Assembly (NCBI GenBank): GCA_021298935.1
Contig: JAJTHR010000284.1
Location: 1-7,174, forward strand
Direction of reading: 5' to 3'
DNA: 7,174 bases
From: Parachlamydia sp.
GTDB lineage: Bacteria > Chlamydiota > Chlamydiia > Chlamydiales > Parachlamydiaceae
The notes beneath the pieces were generated by a model that searched no databases, was not told where the DNA came from, and saw nothing but the letters and a program-made list of their open reading frames with translations. How positions within the stretch are numbered: position 1 is the stretch's first letter; every line of letters begins with the position of its first letter. Below are positions 1-5,784 of the stretch, one piece after another. Made by a program: the position numbers and the translations under genes.

Positions 1-9
1 ACCATAAAG

Positions 10-20
10 TTGACATGTCA
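10..20 (+). promoter_or_regulatory. Perfect 10-bp palindrome overlapping a -35-like TTGACA
   Basis: TGACATGTCA at 11-20 is a perfect palindrome and TTGACA at 10-15 matches the sigma-70 -35 consensus. The hexamer 17 bp downstream, TAAAAG at 33-38, is only a fair -10. It would start transcription inside the hairpin at 31-89, so either the promoter or the full hairpin could be used, not both from this site. An operator plus -35 arrangement is possible but weakly supported. Confidence 0.25.
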
Positions 21-30
21 GCGCTTCAGA

Positions 31-89
31 TTTAAAAGATCTTTTCGAAGTTGATATCTTTGAATATCAACAAGGAGAGATCTTTTAAA
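31..89 (+). promoter_or_regulatory. Leader hairpin sequestering the Shine-Dalgarno of the 91-243 ORF
   Basis: Positions 31-46 pair with 74-89 over 16 bp, two of them G.U wobbles (43-77 and 45-75). After a small internal loop (47-49 against 72-73), 50-57 pairs with 64-71 over 8 bp around a 6-nt loop. The SD-like GGAG at 74-77 lies wholly in the stem and the ATG at 91 follows directly. The wobbles become A-C mismatches on the other strand, so the structure fits plus-strand RNA better than a DNA operator or a minus-strand RNA. No U-tract follows, so it is not an obvious terminator. An RNA thermometer or other translation switch is the inferred role. Confidence 0.5.
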
Positions 90-90
90 G

Positions 91-243
91 ATGAAGGTGA
101 TCACAAGTCAAATTTATGATTTTAATTTCGGGAAATGGTATAAAGGCAAACCAAATGGCTTATTTAGAACTTTGCAAACTGAGAGAATCAATGGTTTGAT
201 CGGATTAATTTTTTTCCTCATGTTATGCGGCTGCGTAACATGA
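91..243 (+). CDS. Possible 50-aa small protein with hydrophobic C-terminus
   Basis: An ATG at 91 opens 50 codons ending at TGA 241-243, preceded by a strong AAGGAG (72-77) 13 nt upstream. The first 34 residues are polar and basic with no recognisable motif. Residues 35-50 (GLIGLIFFLMLCGCVT) are hydrophobic, with two cysteines in a lipobox-like LCGC, but a lipobox at the extreme C-terminus makes no sense as a lipoprotein signal. A tail-anchored small membrane protein is conceivable. The last nine codons and the stop coincide with the hairpin at 217-244, so the hydrophobic end may partly be a by-product of terminator sequence. The alternative is that 31-250 is a structured small RNA with a chance ORF. 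The protein is not recognised. Confidence 0.35.
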   Translation: MKVITSQIYDFNFGKWYKGKPNGLFRTLQTERINGLIGLIFFLMLCGCVT

Positions 244-244
244 G
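217..244 (+). terminator. Terminator-like hairpin between the 91-243 ORF and ispA
   Basis: Positions 217-228 pair with 233-244 over 12 bp (one G.U) around a 4-nt loop GGCT, followed on the plus strand by the T-rich TTATTTAATTAAATTT. It overlaps the end of the small ORF and lies 8 bp beyond the ispA stop at 253. On the minus strand the hairpin is followed by an A-tract, not a U-tract, so intrinsic termination is better supported for plus-strand transcription. Confidence 0.5.
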
Positions 245-252
245 TTATTTAA

Positions 253-1107
253 TTAAATTTGGCTATTTAACCATCCGCTTAAAGCGGCAAATTCGTCTGA
301 AAGAAGACTCAGATCTGCAAGGGATCGATCAAAGCTCTGCCATTCATGGAAAAAAATCTCTTTAGCCTTCTCTTCGCCAAGGGCGTTAGCAAGATTGAGC
401 GACCCTTTAGCCAGGTCTTGTTTTCGGTCTCCCAGGTCATCGGCAATTTGAAATGCCATCCCAAAATGAGCCGCGCATTTTTTAACAGCGGGCAGCCGAG
501 AGGGATCCCCTCCGCCAAAAAGCCAGCCAAAAACAAAAGAAATTTCAAATAAAGCCACCGTTTTCAAATGCATGGCTTCCTGGAGAGCCGCCAAGTTTTC
601 TTTTTCGCCATGCAAATCAAGGTACTGCCCCATAGCCGCTCCATAAATTCCGGTATTATGCGCCGCATTTTCAATTGCAAGCGGGCAAATAGAGGGGTTG
701 GCTAGAATCATTGCATTGCGGGCGATAGCCCCGTAGCCGGCAGATATGAGGGCATAGGAGGCAAGCAGGGCGACAGACTCACCATAGCTTATGTGCAAGG
801 CTGGCTTGCTCCGCCTGAAATCATCATTATCCATGCACGGAAGGTCATCCGCTATCAAAGAAGCCGTATGAAAATATTCGATGCTTAATGCAGCAAGGGA
901 GGCGTCCGCCTCTTGCCCCAACGCTTTAGCAATCATCAACACAAGGGCCGAGCGAAACCGCTTTCCGCCATTTAGTAAAGCATAGGCACACGCCTCTTTC
1001 AGTTCATTGCCAGGACCAAAAGAAGAAAGATTGTTTTTGATCAAACTTTCCACATGAAGGCGGTAGGACTCTAAAATGGGTGCAAAAGAAGGGCGGGTTA
1101 CAGGCAT
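253..1107 (-). CDS. ispA: Farnesyl/geranylgeranyl diphosphate synthase (polyprenyl synthetase family)
   Basis: This 284-aa protein condenses isopentenyl diphosphate with allylic diphosphates to give C15 or C20 prenyl diphosphates, which feed undecaprenyl, quinone and related pathways in the cytosol. The trans-prenyltransferase signatures are intact: GGKRFR (47-52) for diphosphate binding, the first Asp-rich motif DDLPCMD (87-93) followed by RR at 98-99, KT at 182-183, GQYLDL (160-165), and the second Asp-rich motif DDLGD (223-227). The DDx4D spacing in the first motif is the bacterial type II form. Length fits the IspA family. It lies 31 bp downstream of the glmU-like gene on the same strand, a likely two-gene operon; as I recall the same pair occurs as CT629-CT628 in C. 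trachomatis. Only a weak AGG precedes the start. Family assignment is firm; product chain length cannot be read reliably. Confidence 0.93.
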   Translation of the reverse strand: MPVTRPSFAPILESYRLHVESLIKNNLSSFGPGNELKEACAYALLNGGKRFRSALVLMIAKALGQEADASLAALSIEYFHTASLIADDLPCMDNDDFRRSKPALHISYGESVALLASYALISAGYGAIARNAMILANPSICPLAIENAAHNTGIYGAAMGQYLDLHGEKENLAALQEAMHLKTVALFEISFVFGWLFGGGDPSRLPAVKKCAAHFGMAFQIADDLGDRKQDLAKGSLNLANALGEEKAKEIFFHEWQSFDRSLADLSLLSDEFAALSGWLNSQI

Positions 1108-1138
1108 GTAGTCATTGTACCTGATACTGCGATCAAGT

Positions 1139-1813
1139 TCAATATTTTTTGATAGAAAGGCGGGCCTCCGATTTCACAAGCGAGCGGGTGGGAATCCAAC
1201 CTCCGATGTTTAAGCAAGGGTAGCAACGCACCTCTTTGCCCACTAAAGTGCCCGGATTTAGAACTGAATTACAGCCGATCTGCGCTCCGTCGCCAATAAT
1301 GGCGCCTAGTTTGCGCAAGTTTGTATCAATTCTTTCTTCTTCGCCATGCACGGTAATGACTTGCTGGTCCAGCCGAAAGTTGGCACATTTTGTCCCGGCC
1401 CCCAGGTTGATCCCGTTCCCAAGAATTGAATCTCCCACATAAGCAAAATGGGCGGCATGCGCATTGTCTAAAAAGAGAGAGTTTTTTACTTCAGTATCAT
1501 GGCCAATGACGCAGCGATCCCCGGTAATCACATGGCCGCGGATATAGGCGCCGTGGCGAATGGTGCAGTGTTTACCAATCCAGCAGGGGCCCTGAATGTA
1601 GGCGCCTGGTTCTACAATTGATCCTTCTTCAATTGTAATCAATTCGGGATTGATCAAATAGGCATAAGGGGATATTTCGCCATGCTGTTTTCCAAGCGGC
1701 AGTGAAGCAAGGTAGGGGGCAAGTTGAGAAAGAATTTCCCAAGGGAAGGGGTCAGCGAGAAAAAGGTGCGAATGGAAAAAGCGAGCAGTGTCGAAAAAAT
1801 AGGAAGAACGCAT
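1139..1813 (-). CDS. GlmU-like left-handed beta-helix acyltransferase without uridylyltransferase domain
   Basis: This 224-aa protein has hexapeptide repeats from about residue 58 to 215. The segment around 110-147 (VKNS, H122, YVGDS, GINLGAGT, AN) closely follows the acetyltransferase half of GlmU, which acetylates glucosamine-1-phosphate. H122 sits where the GlmU catalytic histidine is expected, and NLGAGT at 136-141 matches the acetyl-CoA binding loop. The N-terminal roughly 50 residues are not a nucleotidyltransferase domain, and no GxGxGTR-type motif is present, so the UTP-dependent step is missing. Chlamydial homologues have been annotated as GlmU or sugar-nucleotidyltransferase; the real substrate is uncertain. 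The ATG at 1813 has no Shine-Dalgarno. It is first in an apparent operon with ispA and its promoter must lie in the repeat-rich region at 1814-2285. Confidence 0.82.
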   Translation of the reverse strand: MRSSYFFDTARFFHSHLFLADPFPWEILSQLAPYLASLPLGKQHGEISPYAYLINPELITIEEGSIVEPGAYIQGPCWIGKHCTIRHGAYIRGHVITGDRCVIGHDTEVKNSLFLDNAHAAHFAYVGDSILGNGINLGAGTKCANFRLDQQVITVHGEEERIDTNLRKLGAIIGDGAQIGCNSVLNPGTLVGKEVRCYPCLNIGGWIPTRSLVKSEARLSIKKY

Positions 1814-1838
1814 GGCTGGAAGCTGTTTTATTTACCAA

Positions 1839-1867
1839 AGATTAAGTTTTCCACACCTTTCTTTCAA
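1839..1867 (-). promoter_or_regulatory. Weak promoter candidate for the glmU-like/ispA operon
   Basis: On the minus strand TTGAAA (1862-1867) is followed after exactly 17 bp by TAATCT (1839-1844). This would start transcription about 18 nt before the ATG at 1813. The -35 matches 5 of 6 positions but the -10 only 3 of 6. The DnaA-box-like TGTGGAAAA at 1847-1855 lies in the spacer, so DnaA binding would be expected to block it. Confidence 0.25.
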
Positions 1868-1926
1868 GAAGAAATAGGATAGATATTTTATATCGTTTTC
1901 TTAAGGGGCTGTGGATTTGTTGATAA
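1848..1926 (+). repeat. Imperfect 79-bp repeat, copy 1
   Basis: This copy aligns without gaps to 2078-2156 at an offset of exactly 230 bp. The best-conserved parts are the left TTTCCACA and the right TTAAGGGG followed by TGTGGAT and TGTTGA. The middle is an AT-rich dyad: GATAT (1882-1886) pairs with ATATC (1890-1894) and AAGAAA (1869-1874) with TTTCTT (1897-1902). The ends are inverted DnaA-box-like sites, TCCACA 1850-1855 against TGTGGA 1910-1915. Confidence 0.7.
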
Positions 1927-1950
1927 AAGGCCTCTTTTGTGAGTGAAATC

Positions 1951-2129
1951 AAGAAGAGATAATTTGTTGATGGGCAGCTGATAAAAAGCCTGTTGTGGAC
2001 ATCTTCTATTTTGGGGAGCTGCCTGTTGACAAAATGATCAACAAGCCAAGAAGCCGTTTTTTAGAAAATATTGCACGTTTCCACAAAATCTATAGAAGAA
2101 GAAAAATAATATATAAATTATCTCTTCTT
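1951..2129. repeat. Perfect 15-bp inverted repeat pair inside the oriC-like region
   Basis: AAGAAGAGATAATTT at 1951-1965 is exactly reverse-complementary to AAATTATCTCTTCTT at 2115-2129, with 149 bp between. The left arm runs directly into a DnaA-box-like site (1965) and the right arm is the inner half of repeat copy 2. An 8-bp direct repeat GCCTGTTG (1988-1995 and 2021-2028) lies between the arms. Confidence 0.75.
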
Positions 2130-2156
2130 CTTAAGGGGTTGTGGATCTGTTGACAA
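2078..2156 (+). repeat. Imperfect 79-bp repeat, copy 2
   Basis: This is the partner of 1848-1926. Its dyad differs in sequence but is again self-complementary: TCCACAA (2080-2086) faces TTGTGGA (2139-2145), AGAAGAAGA (2094-2102) faces TCTTCTTCT (2123-2131), and ATAAT (2106-2110) faces ATTAT (2117-2121). Exactly 7 bases separate the outer and middle arms on both sides. Dyad form is kept in both copies although the sequence has drifted. Confidence 0.7.
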
Positions 2157-2272
2157 CCTCCCTAAAATTCTCAGCAAAATGGAAGCGTTGATAACAAGTC
2201 AATAGTCTTGTTAAAAACCGCCTGGTTGTAAACGAACTGATATTTTTCTCTCACTTATGAACGGATTTTTTG

Positions 2273-2278
2273 TATAAT
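2273..2278 (+). promoter_or_regulatory. TATAAT -10 immediately before the methyltransferase ATG
   Basis: A perfect TATAAT at 2273-2278 lies 7 bp upstream of the ATG at 2286, predicting a transcript start at about 2285, which would be leaderless. The hexamer 17 bp upstream, CTCACT at 2250-2255, is a poor -35. There is no Shine-Dalgarno before the ATG, which agrees with leaderless translation. Confidence 0.4.
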
Positions 2279-2285
2279 AATCAGA

Positions 2286-3401
2286 ATGGATCCGAAGCAA
2301 TGCCCCCATTTTCGTCTTTGTTCTGGCTGCACATCCCAATTGGGGCAAATTCCTCCTGTCTGGAAGGAAGTTGTGCAGGCTTGCGGCTCGTCGCTTAAGC
2401 CGGTTTTAACCACCGGCTCATCCACGGGCTGGCGCACCCGCGCCAAGTTGGCTGTTAGAGGGACGGCTCACCATCCGGTTATTGGTTTGTATAAAAAAGG
2501 AACGCATGAAGCCGTTTCCATTCCTCAATGCCTTGTTCATCACCCAAGCATTAACCAAGCTGTCCGCTTTGTGGAACATTGGATCAGGCAGCAAGGCATA
2601 CAGCCCTACAATGAAGAAAGCCATCGCGGCGACTTAAGGTATTTGCAAGCAGTGGTTGAACGGACGACAGGCAGGGTGCAGCTTGCCCTTGTAACGAACG
2701 GTCCCGCCTTGTCCCCCTCTTTGATAGATTCTTTATGGCAAGCAGGAGGCACCTCGTTTTGGCACTCGATCTGGCTGAATGAGAATACTCGAAAGACGAA
2801 TACCATCTTTGGTGAGAAATGGGATTTGGCTGCTGGCGAAGAGTATTTATGGGAAAGCATTCAAGGCATAAAGGTCTGTTTTCAGCCTTTCCATTTTGCA
2901 CAGGCAAACCTCACTCTTTTTGAAAAGTTGCTTAGTAAAATAGGGGAATGGACACCAGGCGGAGCGGCGATCGTCGAATACTATGCGGGGGTCGGAATGA
3001 TTGGCCTCACCTTAGCCGCTAAAAGCCGCTCCCTCCTATGCATTGAAGTCAACCCTTATGCAAAAAGTGCCTTTGATTTGTCAAAACGCCAACTTTCCCT
3101 GGCTGACCAGGACAAGCTAAGTTATCTAACCGGCCCGGCCGAGGAACATCTTAGCGAATTGACCAATTCAGAGATCGTTATTGTTGATCCTCCACGTAAA
3201 GGATTGACTCCCGCTTTTATTAAAGCTCTGTCGCTTCCCCTCCTACAAAAACTCATTTATGTTAGCTGCAGCTGGGACTCCTTTCAGAGGGATTGGGCAG
3301 CCCTCGTTGTAAATGGATGGGAGCTTTCAGCCCTGGAAGGATTTGCCTTATTTCCAGGAAGCTGCCATGTCGAACTACTTGCCTTATATAGACCAAAGTA
3401 A
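2286..3401 (+). CDS. Fe-S 23S rRNA (uracil-5-)-methyltransferase, RlmC/RlmD/TrmA family
   Basis: This 371-aa SAM-dependent enzyme makes 5-methyluridine in RNA, most likely 23S rRNA. C6, C12 and C15 (CX5CX2C) plus C82 are the expected [4Fe-4S] ligands. FAQAN (204-208), the SAM loop YAGVGMIGL (233-241), E254 and DPPRKG (301-306) follow in family order. C328 in YVSCS is the nucleophile and E363 in HVE the general base. There is no N-terminal TRAM domain and the first Cys is only six residues in, a layout like E. coli RlmC (RumB); RlmD carries a TRAM. The target uridine cannot be settled here. The start is fixed by the early cysteines: the frame is open only back to a stop at 2238, with no ATG, GTG or TTG between. 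There is no SD; see the -10 at 2273. Confidence 0.9.
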   Translation: MDPKQCPHFRLCSGCTSQLGQIPPVWKEVVQACGSSLKPVLTTGSSTGWRTRAKLAVRGTAHHPVIGLYKKGTHEAVSIPQCLVHHPSINQAVRFVEHWIRQQGIQPYNEESHRGDLRYLQAVVERTTGRVQLALVTNGPALSPSLIDSLWQAGGTSFWHSIWLNENTRKTNTIFGEKWDLAAGEEYLWESIQGIKVCFQPFHFAQANLTLFEKLLSKIGEWTPGGAAIVEYYAGVGMIGLTLAAKSRSLLCIEVNPYAKSAFDLSKRQLSLADQDKLSYLTGPAEEHLSELTNSEIVIVDPPRKGLTPAFIKALSLPLLQKLIYVSCSWDSFQRDWAALVVNGWELSALEGFALFPGSCHVELLALYRPK

Positions 3402-3488
3402 TTCAAAACATATAATAATTATTTCTGATAGTAAGCAAATAATTACATAATTATAATTTATGATTTAAAATTAAATTTTGGTTATGAA
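3402..3488 (+). promoter_or_regulatory. AT-rich spacer with two TATAAT motifs
   Basis: These 87 bp mark a switch to very AT-rich DNA. TATAAT occurs at 3411-3416 and 3452-3457, but neither has a convincing TTGACA 16-18 bp upstream, so they may be chance matches in AT-rich sequence. No intrinsic terminator for the methyltransferase gene is visible. Confidence 0.25.
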
Positions 3489-4769
3489 ATGAATTATATA
3501 AGTTTTGAAAATCTAATTTGCGATACAAGTGTTTATCCATCCATTTTTCCTAATATTGATCCTGCAGGCCTGCTTGTCCTTCCTTTGTGCAATAAAAAAC
3601 TTTACCGATTGTCAAAAAAAAAAGGGGTGCTCCCCTATTTTATAAAAACTATAATTTGTGAAAAAATTTTAAAGAATATTAATGACAATCCCTCACAACT
3701 CTCGTCGCTTTTAAATAGGGTATTCTATTTAAAAATGGAACCCTTTGTATTATTAGCTGAATGGCAAAGTAAAATTAACTATTCTCATTCAAAAGTTTTT
3801 TTAAATTTAGCTCTGCAAAAAGTAGCTGATCAGCATGTTGATATGTTTAAGAATAGAGACAAATTGATGATCATGGATAAGCAGACTAATCAGGGGAAAA
3901 ATAACGAACTCATTCGAAACTCCCCGGAATTTCCGAGGTTAAGAAGAGTCGAATTTAATCAGGAATCCACATTAAACAATGCTTTCAAAATAGCCCAATC
4001 TTTGCGGGATGTCGGAAAAGATTGTAGTGAAATTTATTCAAAAATAATGGATGAGATCCAGGAAAAGCCGGAGGTTTTAAAGGAGCCTTTTTATTATTTG
4101 ACAGGCACCGAGCTGATTGGCTGCCTGGGGGTGCCTCTTGTTGAAATCTACTTTTTACTAAAAAAATATTCTTTGCGCGCCTCTTATTTAGCCATCTGTT
4201 TAGAAAAGCTTGAAAGGCAATCTGACGATTACCGAAGACTGCTAATTAGGGGAGATATGTTAGTCAATGAGGATTGGATAAAGTCTCCTAATTATAATGA
4301 AGAGGTTTATATCTACCTGGCTAAAATTCAACTTCATCTTCAAAATCGAGAAGGAGCTATGAAGTGTCTTAATCTGGCGAAAAAAGAAATTTATAAACTA
4401 TCTCTCAATCATGCCTATTTTTCTTCTAAGCTGCATGAATATTTATTAAAAGTTATTAAAATTGAAAAAAATAATAAATTTGATTACAAAAAAACGCTTT
4501 TAAAATTCAAAATTCATTTTAAAAATTTAATTTCAGATAAAAAAAACGATTTTTTAATTACATTGGCTGAAGCTTACGGAATATATTATCCAAAAAAAAT
4601 CAGAAAAGTGATTTTCCTAATCGATAAAAATAAACTTGAATATGAAAAATTATTGAAGGTTCTTTCTTTAGAAATGAATTATTCGCCCGATCAAACATCC
4701 GCTTTAAGCTATGTTTTAGATCAAATCGACTATAACAAAGTACAGGCGACTGTTCAGGCTATCAAGTGA
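3489..4769 (+). CDS. Helical-repeat protein with possible degenerate F-box; candidate host-interaction protein
   Basis: This 426-aa protein is not assignable to a named family. Residues about 15-43 (YPSIFPNIDPAGLLVL, then NKKLYRLSK) resemble an F-box: an IF..ID pair, a DpxxLL turn, a lysine-rich NKK and a closing LYRLS. The opening LP of the consensus is missing. The rest is predicted alpha-helical: TLNNAFKIAQSLRDVGK (161-177) and EEVYIYLAKIQLHLQNREGAMKCLNLAKKE (271-300) look like TPR helix pairs, and 320-395 is Lys-rich and helical. There is no signal peptide or membrane segment. F-box and TPR proteins are known eukaryote-like effectors in amoeba-associated chlamydiae; that role here is inference. 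Composition is AT- and Lys/Asn/Ile-rich, unlike the methyltransferase gene upstream. No good SD precedes the ATG, and an overlapping ATG at 3484 hits a stop at once. The ORF is convergent with the coiled-coil gene. Confidence 0.75.
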   Translation: MNYISFENLICDTSVYPSIFPNIDPAGLLVLPLCNKKLYRLSKKKGVLPYFIKTIICEKILKNINDNPSQLSSLLNRVFYLKMEPFVLLAEWQSKINYSHSKVFLNLALQKVADQHVDMFKNRDKLMIMDKQTNQGKNNELIRNSPEFPRLRRVEFNQESTLNNAFKIAQSLRDVGKDCSEIYSKIMDEIQEKPEVLKEPFYYLTGTELIGCLGVPLVEIYFLLKKYSLRASYLAICLEKLERQSDDYRRLLIRGDMLVNEDWIKSPNYNEEVYIYLAKIQLHLQNREGAMKCLNLAKKEIYKLSLNHAYFSSKLHEYLLKVIKIEKNNKFDYKKTLLKFKIHFKNLISDKKNDFLITLAEAYGIYYPKKIRKVIFLIDKNKLEYEKLLKVLSLEMNYSPDQTSALSYVLDQIDYNKVQATVQAIK

Positions 4770-4809
4770 AATGTTACTAAATAATACTTTGGGTAGCATT
4801 AAACTTTTA
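4770..4809 (+). terminator. Weak terminator-like hairpin after the 3489-4769 gene
   Basis: AATGTTAC (4770-4777) pairs with GTAGCATT (4793-4800), 8 bp with one G.U, around a 15-nt loop, directly after the stop codon. It is followed by AAACTTTTAA. The stem is AT-rich and the U-run short, so termination is uncertain. Confidence 0.3.
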
Positions 4810-4898
4810 AGTTCAGCTGCTTGGGCGCTTCCTTGCAAAATTTCAAGTTAAATGCCCCCGCAGTCTAAAGGTAATAAACTGAGTTTTGAGTTTCTCTG

Positions 4899-4932
4899 CC
4901 TGAATTTCAGTCAGATAAATTCAAAATTCAGG
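4899..4932. repeat. Perfect 9-bp inverted repeat in the convergent intergenic region
   Basis: CCTGAATTT (4899-4907) and AAATTCAGG (4924-4932) are exact reverse complements with a 16-nt loop. It lies between the 3' ends of two convergent genes, 44 bp past the minus-strand stop at 4976. No U-tract follows on either strand, so it is not a clear intrinsic terminator. It could stabilise 3' ends. Confidence 0.4.
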
Positions 4933-4975
4933 TTAATAGGATACAAATTGTGTTTAGCTTACGATCGAGGGCATC

Positions 4976-5620
4976 TTAGTTACTATTTTTTTTTAGATTT
5001 AATAGTTGTTCCAGGCTGCCTGTGTGGGAGTTTTGTGCGGCAATTTGAGATTTGAATTTATCAAGCTCGGCAATTTTATCGCGATAGCGACGAAGTTTGG
5101 AAGAGTTGGATTCTGCCATTTTCATTTTTTTAGGAGCTGAGGCGACTTCCACTTCTTCTTCTCTTTTTCTTTTGTTTTTTGATTCATTGATAGAATCTTC
5201 CAATTGATTGGATAGGTTGGTTACATTTTGACTCATTTCAATGAGATCGATTGCCAGAACCTCAATGACAGAATTTTTTTCTTCAACGCTATCGCAAACC
5301 AGTTGTAATTGTATACTCAATGCACTACTTTCTTCTGACGCACGTTCATAGCAATAGGCGAAATGACTGGCCTTGTTGGCTTCTTCATTACATTTTAATT
5401 CACTCAGTTTCAGCTTGTCTTCCAATTCTTCAATTTTTTGAGCCTGCCATCGAATCTGTGTTCTAGCTTGATTGCGAAAGTGTTCGATAGATAAAATAAA
5501 AGGGGCTAGTTTTTCTAAAAAAAACAATTTAGAAGAATGGCTTATCTTATCAGTTAAAACAACGTTTTTAAAAAAATTTATAAATTGATATTCATAATTA
5601 ATTATGGAAGTTGGTTGCAT
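4976..5620 (-). CDS. Coiled-coil protein with bipartite nuclear localisation signal; candidate nuclear effector
   Basis: This 214-aa protein has no recognised family. Residues 1-50 are mixed and hydrophobic (EYQFINFFKNVVL, KLFFLEKLAPFILSI) without a classical signal peptide. Residues about 56-145 form a long amphipathic Glu/Lys/Leu-rich helix with coiled-coil character (QAQKIEELEDKLKLSELK and beyond), and 174-212 a second, shorter one. Between them, 150-167 is KRKR, ten residues, then KKMK: a textbook bipartite NLS, with an acidic stretch (EEEVEVE-like, 154-158) in the spacer; DNA 5120-5173. The start is well supported: AGGA (5628-5631 on the plus strand) lies 7 bp before the ATG, with minus-strand -10-like hexamers upstream. 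It is convergent with the helical-repeat gene. Being read by host importins is inference; a basic, nucleic-acid-binding coiled-coil protein is the main alternative. Confidence 0.75.
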   Translation of the reverse strand: MQPTSIINYEYQFINFFKNVVLTDKISHSSKLFFLEKLAPFILSIEHFRNQARTQIRWQAQKIEELEDKLKLSELKCNEEANKASHFAYCYERASEESSALSIQLQLVCDSVEEKNSVIEVLAIDLIEMSQNVTNLSNQLEDSINESKNKRKREEEVEVASAPKKMKMAESNSSKLRRYRDKIAELDKFKSQIAAQNSHTGSLEQLLNLKKNSN

Positions 5621-5650
5621 AAGTGTTCCTGCATGTTAATTGATTCATCT

Positions 5651-5693
5651 ACTATAAGCATAAATTATTATAATTGTGTTAAGAGCTTGTAAA
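5651..5693 (-). promoter_or_regulatory. Promoter candidate(s) for the coiled-coil gene
   Basis: On the minus strand a perfect TATAAT (5667-5672) is preceded after a short 15-bp spacer by TTTACA (5688-5693). TATAGT (5651-5656) is a second -10-like site. Either would give a short leader with the AGGA site before the ATG at 5620. Spacing is suboptimal for the first and no clear -35 supports the second. Confidence 0.35.
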
Positions 5694-5784
5694 GATTAAT
5701 TTTTTAACAAAATTTATTTTTATAACCCATCGCTGGCTCTACTAGTCTGTTCGGGTTTTCCGCCGCATAGGGATTTGGATTTAA

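Larger units (their letters stand above)
1847..2194. other. Candidate chromosomal replication origin (oriC): DnaA-box-like array
   Basis: This part of the 472-bp gene-free stretch 1814-2285 holds eleven nonamers near the DnaA box consensus (TGTGGATAA in this orientation). Plus strand: TGTGGATTT 1910, TGTTGATAA 1918, TGTTGATGG 1965, TGTGGACAT 1994, TGTTGACAA 2024, TGTGGATCT 2140, TGTTGACAA 2148, CGTTGATAA 2186. Minus strand: TGTGGAAAA 1847-1855, TGTTGATCA 2035-2043, TGTGGAAAC 2077-2085. None is perfect; two (1847 and 1918) differ at one base, most at two. AT-rich dyads lie inside each repeat and another AT-rich run at 2235-2280. Genes diverge from it (minus to the left, plus to the right). As I recall, chlamydial genomes are numbered from hemB near the GC-skew switch, only a few genes from the CT628-CT629 homologues. 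Alternatives are a multi-site operator or structured RNAs. Confidence 0.5.

Noticed and set aside
114..221. 35-codon minus-strand ORF antisense to the 91-243 ORF
   Set aside because: It has no SD and no motif, and the competing plus-strand ORF has a strong SD and leader structure.
309..552. 68- and 79-codon ORFs inside ispA, and 1236-1442 inside the glmU-like gene
   Set aside because: They overlap confirmed genes in other frames and show no independent start signal or family motif.
1847..2194. CRISPR array or parS cluster
   Set aside because: Repeats are imperfect, only two long copies exist and spacers are irregular, so it is not CRISPR. No TGTTTCACGTGAAACA-like parS site is present.
2255..2907. 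Several minus-strand ORFs of 63-107 codons
   Set aside because: All lie antisense to the rRNA methyltransferase gene, whose full set of catalytic motifs shows that the plus frame is the real one.
4852..5055. 67-codon plus-strand ORF
   Set aside because: It has no SD, overlaps the 3' end of the well-supported coiled-coil gene on the other strand, runs across the hairpin at 4899-4932, and has no recognisable motif.
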